In this document: in pieces, positions 17,989-25,876 of the stretch
Position numbering within the stretch: the first letter of the stretch is position 1
Layout: every line of letters starts with the position of its first letter
Source of the DNA: an uncultured Dorea sp.
GTDB taxonomy: Bacteria > Bacillota > Clostridia > Lachnospirales > Lachnospiraceae
Direction: 5' to 3'
Length of the DNA stretch: 64,000 bases
Assembly (NCBI GenBank): GCA_910586965.1
Contig: CAJUMF010000008.1
Span: forward strand, 50,580 to 114,579
Position numbers and translations under genes: made by a program
The notes under the pieces: model-generated
Databases searched by the model: none
Seen by the model: only the letters and a program-made list of their open reading frames with translations
Told to the model about the DNA's origin: nothing

Positions 17989-20025
17989 TTACGGGGTTTT
18001 CTTATAAGATTTCTTATAGTACAGCATTCCAATCAAAGCTATTATACTTCCCAAGGCCCCAAAGCTTGCAGCTTTGAGTACACCGGACATACTGTCCTTT
18101 TCTTCTCCATACTGCTCCTCTGCTTCCGCTGTCTCCACATCAGTCTTTTTATCCACATTTAATCGAAGCTTTACAGGTTCTGTAATTTTTTCCATTAACG
18201 ATTTTTTCGGCACAATCTGAAAGAATATACTTTTCACTGATTCATTCCCCGCTCTGTCACTTGCTTTTACTGTCACCTCATAATCCTTACATGCATGAAG
18301 TGTGTACTCGTACGTCTTTTTTCGGGAATCAATCTTCTGGCTCTCTCCATTAATCTGTATCTGGCGGAATGCATCTTCATTTCCTGCAAGTTCCACTTTA
18401 AATGTGCGCTCTTCCTCATATTCTTTTCCTCCTTCAATATTTCGGAATATTATTTCCGGCGCAGTGCGATCAACTACAAAATCTGCTGTCACCTGTGCCT
18501 TATTCCCCGCTGCGTCTGTCGCTTTTACCGTCATCTGATGTCTGCCTTCCGAATCAATCACCTCTCCTATATGATAGAGCTTTCCGTCAACTCGCATCTC
18601 ATATGCATATGTAGTAAAATCCCGAATCATTTGATCGACTGGATAATCCCATTTAAACCTCTTAAGATGTTGTCCATTAAGCGCCTCTACATACCGAATA
18701 ACCGGATTCGTCTTGTCAATGATCAACTGAAATTTTTCCTCACTCACATGTCCGGATATATCTCTCGCCAGAACTTTTACATGATAAATCCCATCATTTT
18801 TCAATGTTTGTCTGAGCATTTTTCCTGTACCGTTATCTTCCCATCCGGTTGTTGAAATCTGTTTTTTCTTTCCATTAACATTCTCCCACAACGTCTGCGC
18901 ATAAAATTCCTGAAGTTTATTGTCCTCCTCGATATCATATGTAAGATTCACTGACTTCCCGGTTATCATATAGTTTTTTGCCCCGGACACCTTAATTTCA
19001 GGTGGAGTTTTATCAATGAAAAGAGTTTTTATCCTCTCACATCGATTGCCTGCTTTATCTTCTGCTGTAATAGCAACATCTACACCCTTCCCCTGTGATG
19101 ACGGCTGCGAAATCACAAATTCAGCCTGACCTCTGTTAATACTTCCCAAATTTCGATTTCCTTCCCTGCATGAAATCTTTACAACACCGCTTCCTGTATC
19201 CTCACCTATTACGGAAAGGAACACCTGCCCTTGATACCATGCATCAAATCCTTTAGGGACGCTCATCTGAATTTCCGGTGCTTTTGTATCGATTAAAAAT
19301 TCTTTTTTCATTTCGTATTTTTCAATCTTCTTACCCTCCTCATCTTCCATCCAGATATGAAGAATATTCTTCCCTTCCAGAAACTTTTTTTCTCCGATCA
19401 GCGACTTTTCGCCCTTTTCCTTCAATGTCTTTTCTTCTAGCTTCTTATCCCCTTGCTTCAGGCAATATTTCGTCACTCCTGCCTCGCTGATATGTCTGAT
19501 CATAATCTTCGGCTTTTGTGTATAATAACCATTCTTTCCATTAGCTTTCGGTATATCAGTCTCATATTCTTCAACTGGCTTTACATCTTCTATCGGTGGT
19601 TTCTCTTCTCCTTCTGCCGGCGGTCTCTCCTCTCCCTCAGACGGTGGTTTTTCCTCTCCTTCTACTGGTGGTTTTTCCTCTCCTCCCACAGGTGGCTTTT
19701 CCTCTCCCTCCACGGGCGGCTTTTCTTCTCCCTCTACCGGCGGCTTTTCCTCTCCCTCTACCGGCGGTTTTTCCTCTCCTTCAGACGGCGGTTTTTCCTC
19801 TCCCTCTACCGACGGTTTCTCTTCCCCTTCTGTCTCTGGGTCTTTATCCAATAATTCTCCTTCTTCCGCCACAGTCTGGACTTTCTTCCTTAAATCCTCT
19901 GACTCTCCCGGGCTTAATATTTTGTTCTGATTTTTCTCTTCAGCATAAGTCACTGTACTATGCTGCATATAAATCAAACCTATTACAACTAACAATACAA
20001 TCACATATCTTAATTTTCTTACCAT
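17989..20025 (-). CDS. Surface-anchored repeat protein with Ig-like domains
   Basis: 678 residues. Signal peptide (VIVLLVVIGLIYM, cleavage near residue 28), then about ten octapeptide repeats of the type PPVEGEEK (residues about 66-148), then at least four Ig-like domains (about 155-620) with recurring ends such as KTPPEIKV, KTNPVIRY and RTAPEIIF and DxAGN motifs, then a C-terminal membrane helix (about 648-670) with a basic tail (YKKSYKKTP). There is no LPXTG, so it is membrane-anchored rather than sortase-linked. Its start overlaps the stop of the pseudokinase gene by seven bases, so the two are co-translated. Likely a wall-spanning adhesin or structural protein. Confidence 0.8.
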   Translation of the reverse strand: MVRKLRYVIVLLVVIGLIYMQHSTVTYAEEKNQNKILSPGESEDLRKKVQTVAEEGELLDKDPETEGEEKPSVEGEEKPPSEGEEKPPVEGEEKPPVEGEEKPPVEGEEKPPVGGEEKPPVEGEEKPPSEGEERPPAEGEEKPPIEDVKPVEEYETDIPKANGKNGYYTQKPKIMIRHISEAGVTKYCLKQGDKKLEEKTLKEKGEKSLIGEKKFLEGKNILHIWMEDEEGKKIEKYEMKKEFLIDTKAPEIQMSVPKGFDAWYQGQVFLSVIGEDTGSGVVKISCREGNRNLGSINRGQAEFVISQPSSQGKGVDVAITAEDKAGNRCERIKTLFIDKTPPEIKVSGAKNYMITGKSVNLTYDIEEDNKLQEFYAQTLWENVNGKKKQISTTGWEDNGTGKMLRQTLKNDGIYHVKVLARDISGHVSEEKFQLIIDKTNPVIRYVEALNGQHLKRFKWDYPVDQMIRDFTTYAYEMRVDGKLYHIGEVIDSEGRHQMTVKATDAAGNKAQVTADFVVDRTAPEIIFRNIEGGKEYEEERTFKVELAGNEDAFRQIQINGESQKIDSRKKTYEYTLHACKDYEVTVKASDRAGNESVKSIFFQIVPKKSLMEKITEPVKLRLNVDKKTDVETAEAEEQYGEEKDSMSGVLKAASFGALGSIIALIGMLYYKKSYKKTP
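19582..19830 (-). repeat. Tandem 24-bp repeats coding PPVEGEEK
   Basis: About ten in-frame 24-bp units encode a Pro/Glu-rich spacer in the surface protein. Individual units vary (PPSEGEEK, PPVGGEEK, PPAEGEEK). Such arrays usually act as an extended wall-spanning stalk and change length by slippage. Confidence 0.9.
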
Positions 20026-21596
20026 ATCTTATCTCCTTCCAAATTTATCCCATATTGTTTTACTAATTTCTCAAATTCTTCATCTTTCTCTAATTCCGGC
20101 ATTTCTTTTAGCTGTTCCTTAATCGTCTGATCACACAATTGCCGTTCCACATTCCCATCTCCAAGCAACGCCGAAATGTAGGCAGTCCGAAGCTCTGCCG
20201 AATCTGCTATTTCTTTAATCCCTGTACGCAACATCTCTTGCGCTTGACCGTTTTCTCCTGATTGAATAAGAAGACTTGCAGCCTTTTTAAATATTTCCTC
20301 CCTTGTCATCTCGTCCTCCTCATATTTTAACTGTTCTTCATACATAGCAACTGCCTCTTCTATCTCCCCCATGCCCTCATATGCATACGCCATACACCCT
20401 AATATCTCCCCGGCTCCATCCTGATCGCTATTTTGTAAGCATAGTTTTCCAAGTCTTAAAATATTTCTGAGATCATCATCTTCATCAAGAATTGCATATC
20501 CTTTTAAAATACATCGATAATAACTCTGTTTTTCTCCAATATTTTCTTCCTTCTGCTTTTCCACCTCTTTCTCCGCATCTGCCAAGGCACTCCTGAGTCT
20601 TTCTGTACGCATGTTGTCTCCTGTAAAACTTTCTGCTATAACAGTCATATATTCTGCAAGCACATTTTCTTTCACTTTGTCAAAATATTCCTTGCTTTTT
20701 TCATAATTTTTAAGCTCCAGGAAATAAACTGTCCCAAGCTCTAAGCTTAGCCTCTCTTCTTTCACGCTTTCAGACAATTTTTGTATACTGTTTTTCTGAT
20801 GTCTCCCGCTCTTATCATTCGTCTGCTCTATCTGAGATTGCCGAACTTTATCCGACACCTTCTTCTTTTCTGCCACTGAATTTATACTGCTAATAGTAAC
20901 TGTTCCTCCGGCAAAAATACCCACGCTGATCATAATAATTAAGAATACATATCGAAAAATTCCAACAACCTCTTTTTTCTCTGTTATGGATATCTTCTTT
21001 GCTTTTTTGAATTTTGGAATCATTCTTTGAATTTCTGACACATTTTGGAATGGCTTTTTTGAATGCCTGTTAAGGCATCTTGAAATGATTTTTTGAAATC
21101 TTATTTCCTCGCTTCTGCGAAGTAAAGGCTCTGTATCTACCTCCGAAAGAAAATACTGCAATGTTCTCCCTAAACCGTAGATATCAAGCTCTACATTTGC
21201 TGTCTGATAATATGGTTCTTCCGGCGGCAAAAAATGTTCTCGCACAGTGCGCCGCTGCATAATTCTTAACTGTTCGCCGCTTGACTGAGCATTCACATCA
21301 AGAAAACTTATCTTTCCTTCTTCCGATACAATAATACTGTAAGGATTCACGTAACGGTAACAAGGATTTCCCCGGCATCTGTGAATCTGAGATAATTGTC
21401 TTACAATATCGCTGACCATGCGCAAAAACTCCTCCTTTTCCACACAAGGATGATACTTTATCCATCGGAACAAAGGGCTGCCCTTCACATACTCAGAACT
21501 GATATAACATGCTTGGTTATGTTCAATCAAACGCAGTACATCATACTCTTCTTTTACTGCCAAACACACCACCTCTCTTAAATAAACTAATTTCAT
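20019..21596 (-). CDS. Pseudokinase-transmembrane-TPR protein
   Basis: 525 residues. Residues about 12-200 look like a Ser/Thr kinase with strands 1-3 of the N-lobe missing. The helix C region, a hinge (SSEYVKGSPLFRWI), an activation-segment-like HFLPPEE and DIYGLG are recognisable. The catalytic HRDxKPxN motif reads RYVNPYS and DFG reads DVN, so it cannot be an active kinase. One membrane helix follows (about 213-235), then an extracytoplasmic helical region with TPR-like repeats (about 285-510). Start ATG at 21596 with GGAG five bases upstream; an in-frame stop lies not far above, so the N-lobe is truly absent. It is coupled to the surface protein. The layout recalls type VII secretion EssB/YukC, but no other secretion gene is present. 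Confidence 0.72.
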   Translation of the reverse strand: MKLVYLREVVCLAVKEEYDVLRLIEHNQACYISSEYVKGSPLFRWIKYHPCVEKEEFLRMVSDIVRQLSQIHRCRGNPCYRYVNPYSIIVSEEGKISFLDVNAQSSGEQLRIMQRRTVREHFLPPEEPYYQTANVELDIYGLGRTLQYFLSEVDTEPLLRRSEEIRFQKIISRCLNRHSKKPFQNVSEIQRMIPKFKKAKKISITEKKEVVGIFRYVFLIIMISVGIFAGGTVTISSINSVAEKKKVSDKVRQSQIEQTNDKSGRHQKNSIQKLSESVKEERLSLELGTVYFLELKNYEKSKEYFDKVKENVLAEYMTVIAESFTGDNMRTERLRSALADAEKEVEKQKEENIGEKQSYYRCILKGYAILDEDDDLRNILRLGKLCLQNSDQDGAGEILGCMAYAYEGMGEIEEAVAMYEEQLKYEEDEMTREEIFKKAASLLIQSGENGQAQEMLRTGIKEIADSAELRTAYISALLGDGNVERQLCDQTIKEQLKEMPELEKDEEFEKLVKQYGINLEGDKIW

Positions 21597-21746
21597 GGAT
21601 TCTCCACACGAAAACTTTTGAAATGAAAAGAATAAAACAGACTCTTTAGATCAACTTGAGTGATTCATATATTAAAAGATAATTCTAAAAAAATCAAGAG
21701 CTTTTTTCAAATTTTCCAAAAAAATTATAACTGCTTATCCATCAGG

Positions 21747-21774
21747 AAAAGACAGTCCGCATAGACTGTCTTTT
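21747..21774. terminator. Hairpin terminator downstream of the second phosphofructokinase
   Basis: AAAAGACAGTC and GACTGTCTTTT form an 11-bp stem with a six-base loop, and the ends provide U-tracts on either strand. It ends the minus-strand transcript of the 21802-23052 gene. Confidence 0.8.
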
Positions 21775-21801
21775 TCTATTAGCTATATAAATGCTTGATC
21801 A

Positions 21802-23052
21802 CTAATGTCTCTCGCTTAATTCCCTCGGTGTATACAAGTGCCGCGGAATCCCGTCTACCATTACCGGAGACACATCCCCCTGAATCAGCGGCCTCACATA
21901 AGAGATAAAATCACTCGTCACATAAGTTCCGTCTTTCGTTACCCACTCCGGCGGAACAAGTTTCTCATCGTTGGCAATCTTATGCACATCCTTCACTTCC
22001 GTTCCGCACTGGTACGGATCGTCAGAAAGCCGCTGCAGAACAACCATCTTGCCGCTGTCTCCCTCGTCTGCCGCCTTCACAGCCGCACCGCCTACCTGGT
22101 AGGCCTCTAAGATATCCACACGGGATGCCGCGTGGGATGCCGCTCTCTGGAGCGTACTAAGCTCGATGGCACGGGTCTTGCAGCCAAGCTCGCCCGCAAT
22201 ATAATTCGCAAGATAAGCCGCTGTACCGGAAAGTTGCTTGTGTCCAAACGCATCTACAAAATCAACGCTGTTGCCAAGCTCGCATACATATTTTCCATCC
22301 GATGTACAAATCCCTTCCGAAATCGCGACAACTACAGAAGTCTTCTTCTCCAGAATCTTCTGCACTTTATCACGGAACTTCACAAGGTCGAAAGAGTGCT
22401 CCGGCAGATAGATCATATCCGGTCCTTCGCAGTCCTCGCCCTGTGCAAGAGCTGCCGCGCCGGTAAGCCATCCCGCATTGCGCCCCATGATCTCTACAAT
22501 CGTGACAAGCCCATTTGCATACTCCAGGCAAAAGCTGTCGCGGATAATCTCTTTCATGGAAGTTCCGATATACTTCGCCGCGCTGCCGTAGCCCGGCGTA
22601 TGGTCGGTAAGCGCAAGGTCATTGTCAATCGTCTTCGGGCAGCCTACAAATCTTGTGGGGTGCCCGGTAATAATTGCATAATCAGACAGTTTCTTGATCG
22701 TGTCCATAGAATCATTGCCGCCGATATAGATAAACGCCTCGATATCAAGCTTATCCAGGATGGCAAAAATCCTGTCATAAACCTCTCTGTCCTCATGGAT
22801 CTCCGGCAGTTTATAACGGCAGGAGCCAAGGAACGCCGCAGGCGTCCTCTTAAGGAGCTCCGCGTCAAGCTCTGTCTTGATATGGTCGGAAAGATCAATA
22901 TACTTCTCCTCCAAAAGCCCCTGTACCCCATGCAGCATACCATATACTTTATTCGCCCCACGGTCTTTCGCAGTGCGGTAAACACCTGCAAGACTGGAGT
23001 TTATCGCCGCTGTCGGCCCTCCGGACTGCCCAACAATAACATTTCGTTTCAT
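21802..23052 (-). CDS. 6-phosphofructokinase, probable pyrophosphate-dependent paralogue
   Basis: 416 residues, clearly homologous to the 16541-17764 enzyme along its whole length. It has the same GQSGGPT, GGNDS and PKTIDND signatures that point to PPi as donor. Differences cluster in the central and C-terminal regions, so the two copies are old paralogues rather than a recent duplication. It lies 107 bases after the DUF1667 gene and could be read from the glpK transcript or from its own promoter in that gap. Confidence 0.85.
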   Translation of the reverse strand: MKRNVIVGQSGGPTAAINSSLAGVYRTAKDRGANKVYGMLHGVQGLLEEKYIDLSDHIKTELDAELLKRTPAAFLGSCRYKLPEIHEDREVYDRIFAILDKLDIEAFIYIGGNDSMDTIKKLSDYAIITGHPTRFVGCPKTIDNDLALTDHTPGYGSAAKYIGTSMKEIIRDSFCLEYANGLVTIVEIMGRNAGWLTGAAALAQGEDCEGPDMIYLPEHSFDLVKFRDKVQKILEKKTSVVVAISEGICTSDGKYVCELGNSVDFVDAFGHKQLSGTAAYLANYIAGELGCKTRAIELSTLQRAASHAASRVDILEAYQVGGAAVKAADEGDSGKMVVLQRLSDDPYQCGTEVKDVHKIANDEKLVPPEWVTKDGTYVTSDFISYVRPLIQGDVSPVMVDGIPRHLYTPRELSERH

Positions 23053-23159
23053 AATTCCAATACCTTCCTTCTACTGTGTCTAAAATATCTAAAATTACTC
23101 AATAAAGCTATTCTATTATATTTTGCGCCATCTGTCCACTGAAAAATGAAATAATCCGG

Positions 23160-23315
23160 CTATTCCTCATCCATCCTCCGTATCTCCTGCTGGGCAAAGA
23201 TAAATCCCTTCATGCACCCGTTGCCGGATGCGTCAAACACTTCCCCGTCCTCAACTTCCGCCTCTATCTCACAGTGATTGTCACAAATCTCACACCGAAT
23301 CTTCTCAATCTTCAT
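23160..23315 (-). CDS. Small DUF1667-type cysteine protein
   Basis: 51 residues, MKIEKIRCEICDNHCEIEAE... to a TAG at 23162-23160. Three cysteines of a C-x2-C-x3-C pattern near the N-terminus, plus GNGCMKGF and a trailing AQQE, match the DUF1667 family (CxxC...GNxCxxGxxYAxxE). That family normally accompanies a FAD glycerol-3-phosphate dehydrogenase and probably binds a metal or Fe-S centre. It overlaps the 3' end of glpK by 11 bases, which supports it as a real coupled gene. No dehydrogenase is nearby, which is unusual. Confidence 0.8.
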   Translation of the reverse strand: MKIEKIRCEICDNHCEIEAEVEDGEVFDASGNGCMKGFIFAQQEIRRMDEE

Positions 23316-24804
23316 CCTTCGCCCAGCCGTAAGCATATTTTACGGCTTTCTCCCATCCTTTTATTTTCTTTGCGCGCAAGTCTCCTTCAATCTGCGGGGT
23401 AAATTCACTGTCCATCGCCCAGTTCTTCACCACTTCCTCCTTATCCTCCCAGTAGCCCACGGCAAGGCCCGCTAGGTAAGCCGCGCCCATGGCCGTCGTC
23501 TCAATACATTGCGGACGTTTCACAGGAGCATTGATGATGTCCGCCTGGGTCTGCATGAGGAAATCATTGGCGCTGGCCCCGCCGTCCACCTTAAGGGAAC
23601 TTAAAGAAATCTCCGAGTCAGCCTCCATGGCGCCAAGCACATCATTTACCTGATAGGCAAGAGACTCCAGAGTAGCCCGGATGATGTGGTATTTATTCAC
23701 GCCCCGGGTGAGACCCACGATGGTCCCCCTGGCGTACTGATCCCAGTGAGGCGCCCCAAGCCCGGTAAACGCCGGCACCACATAGCAGCCGTTGGTGTCG
23801 TCTACTTTCTTTGCCATATACTCGGAGTCCATGGCAGAATCAATGAGCCGCATTTCATCCCTCAGCCATTGGATGGCGGCTCCCGCCACAAAGATAGAAC
23901 CCTCAAGCGCATAATATACTTTCCCGTCAAGCCCCCACGCGATAGTGGTAACAAGCCCGTTCTCGGAAAACACCGGTTTCTCCCCCGTGTTCATCAAAAG
24001 GAAACATCCCGTTCCGTAAGTATTCTTCGCATCCCCCGACCGGAAACAGGTCTGGCCGAAAAGCGCCGACTGCTGGTCTCCCGCTGCGCCGCCAATAGGA
24101 ATCGCACCGCCTAAAAACGACGGGTCAGCCTGCCCGTACACATAACTCGACGGCAGCGCTCTGGGCAGCATGGACTCCGGAATCTCCAGGATGTCCAGGA
24201 TTTCTTTATCCCACTCCAGAGTATTGATATTAAAAAGCAGCGTCCTGGACGCATTGGAGTAATCCGTCACATGCACCGCGCCCTTGGTCAGTTTCCAGAT
24301 CAGCCACGTCTCCACCGTTCCGAAAAGCAGCTCTCCCCGTTCGGCTCTTTCCCTTGCGCCCTCCACATTGTCCAAAATCCACTTAATCTTCGTTCCCGCA
24401 AAATAAGCGTCGATGATAAGCCCCGTCTTTTTGCGGAACATCTCCGTATAACCCTTTTCCTTCAGCTCGTCGCAGTACTCCGCCGTCCTGCGGCACTGCC
24501 ACACAATGGCGTGATAGACCGGCTCCCCCGTGGATTTATCCCACACGATTGCCGTCTCCCGCTGGTTCGTAATCCCGATTGCCGCAATATCCTCTGCCGC
24601 CGCCCCAATCTTATTCATGGCCTCCACCGCCACGCCGAGCTGGGAGGACCAGATCTCATTAGCATCATGCTCCACCCAGCCCGGTTTGGGGAAATACTGG
24701 GTAAATTCTTTCTGCGCCACGCTGCATATCTCGCCCTTTTCGTTGAACAGGATACTGCGGTTGCTTGTCGTGCCTGCGTCCAATGCCATAACATACTTTG
24801 CCAT
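23305..24804 (-). CDS. glpK: Glycerol kinase
   Basis: 499 residues, the standard length for the FGGY-family glycerol kinase that phosphorylates glycerol to sn-glycerol 3-phosphate using ATP. The N-terminus has the phosphate loop ALDAGTTSNRSILF, then NQRETAIVWD, and the C-terminal ATP-binding motif VDGGASANDFLMQ. AGAGGTG precedes the ATG. It follows the MacB-like gene by only 19 bases, so it may be the tail of the importer/HlyD operon. No glycerol facilitator is in the window, which raises the possibility that the upstream transporter supplies glycerol or a derivative. Confidence 0.96.
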   Translation of the reverse strand: MAKYVMALDAGTTSNRSILFNEKGEICSVAQKEFTQYFPKPGWVEHDANEIWSSQLGVAVEAMNKIGAAAEDIAAIGITNQRETAIVWDKSTGEPVYHAIVWQCRRTAEYCDELKEKGYTEMFRKKTGLIIDAYFAGTKIKWILDNVEGARERAERGELLFGTVETWLIWKLTKGAVHVTDYSNASRTLLFNINTLEWDKEILDILEIPESMLPRALPSSYVYGQADPSFLGGAIPIGGAAGDQQSALFGQTCFRSGDAKNTYGTGCFLLMNTGEKPVFSENGLVTTIAWGLDGKVYYALEGSIFVAGAAIQWLRDEMRLIDSAMDSEYMAKKVDDTNGCYVVPAFTGLGAPHWDQYARGTIVGLTRGVNKYHIIRATLESLAYQVNDVLGAMEADSEISLSSLKVDGGASANDFLMQTQADIINAPVKRPQCIETTAMGAAYLAGLAVGYWEDKEEVVKNWAMDSEFTPQIEGDLRAKKIKGWEKAVKYAYGWAKDED

Positions 24805-24823
24805 ATATTTTCACCTCTTTTGA

Positions 24824-25870
24824 CTATTCTTTCCCCGCGGAAAATGTGTTATTAGCATTGTAACACAGATTGCGGCAGTTTCGGTATAATTTTAATATAA
24901 GTATCAGTTCAATCATTATATTTTCAAGATAAGCCACGCCAAACCGTTTCAGCTTTAGAGCTGTCACAGCAGGCCTTTCCGATAACCACAAAAATTCTGT
25001 CTGGCTGCGAAATGCCTCCATCCTCTCCTTCCACTGCGAAAAATCAGACCATCTGGCAGGCCAGCCTTCCGCCGTAGCTATGCCCACAGCGAGGCAGACA
25101 CACCCTGTCACAATAATTATTGTAAAAAACATTTCAAGCAATGTCTTGCCCCGGCTTTCCCCCGGCTGTTCAGATACTTTCCTCCGAAAAACTGAAACAA
25201 GTAAAACGAAATCCAGTACCACAAAGCAGCCCAATATCCTGTTCATCATAAAGTAATCCCACTTCTGCCCCTCAATCCCTGCAAGATTCTGAAACTTCTT
25301 CTCCTTTTCCGCCAAACGCCCTCCTTTTATGCCCGAAGTCAGATGGGTGAGCGCCGGCGTCTCCTCATCCTCACTATCAGGAAGATTCACAACGATAACC
25401 TCTGCCGGAAAATCAACAACATCCCTGACCGTATACTCTGTCTCGTCCCAACGGAACTTAAGACCCGCTGCCTCTTCACTCCCAAAGACGGAAAGCGCGC
25501 CCTTCCTGCTGATGATACAGCCATCATCATCTTCGTCGCTTAAAAGCACCGCATCCGGAAAAAGGAGCCTGCTGTCTCCTACTTTCGTAATCACACGGCT
25601 CCTGATACTTTTTTCCTCTCCATTCCAAATCTCTGCCTCAGACTCCCTCCACAGCACCACATCTATCATATCAGCCATATTTGCTATGCACCCTTCTGCC
25701 TCCTGCCTTGTGATGCCCGAGCCTTTAAGCTCCATTTCACAAACATCAGATAAATGCCTCAAAGCAAAGAAACTGTATGCGGCAGCTAACGATAAAGCTG
25801 CGGCCGCACTTACAGCTATGCCCCCGGCAAAAAGTCTTTTATACAGCCTCCTGTCCGCCATCCTGATCAC
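24824..25870 (-). CDS. MacB/FtsX-like permease with extracytoplasmic core domain
   Basis: 348 residues. One membrane helix (about 13-35) is followed by a domain resembling the MacB periplasmic core (about 60-175, with LFPDAVLLSDED...ALSVFGSEEAAGLKF...YTVRDVVDFP) and then three hydrophobic segments (about 210-230, 245-268, 320-335). This is the MacB topology, though slightly short. No partner ATPase is adjacent. It lies six bases after the HlyD-type adaptor gene, as MacA-MacB pairs do. The function is probably export or mechanotransmission; substrate unknown. Assignment rests on topology and core-domain resemblance. Confidence 0.6.
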   Translation of the reverse strand: MIRMADRRLYKRLFAGGIAVSAAAALSLAAAYSFFALRHLSDVCEMELKGSGITRQEAEGCIANMADMIDVVLWRESEAEIWNGEEKSIRSRVITKVGDSRLLFPDAVLLSDEDDDGCIISRKGALSVFGSEEAAGLKFRWDETEYTVRDVVDFPAEVIVVNLPDSEDEETPALTHLTSGIKGGRLAEKEKKFQNLAGIEGQKWDYFMMNRILGCFVVLDFVLLVSVFRRKVSEQPGESRGKTLLEMFFTIIIVTGCVCLAVGIATAEGWPARWSDFSQWKERMEAFRSQTEFLWLSERPAVTALKLKRFGVAYLENIMIELILILKLYRNCRNLCYNANNTFSAGKE

Positions 25871-25876
25871 CCTGCC

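Noticed and set aside
19582..19830. Regular 24-bp repeats as a possible CRISPR array
   Set aside because: The units are contiguous, in frame and have no spacers. They encode PPVEGEEK in a surface protein.
20019..21596. Assignment of the pseudokinase as EssB/YukC of a type VII secretion system
   Set aside because: The layout is similar, but no EssC, WXG100 or other secretion gene is nearby and the kinase-like region still resembles ordinary Ser/Thr kinases.
22132..23142. Long plus-strand frame of 336 codons antisense to the second phosphofructokinase
   Set aside because: It is a shadow of a well-supported conserved gene, without a ribosome site or family features.
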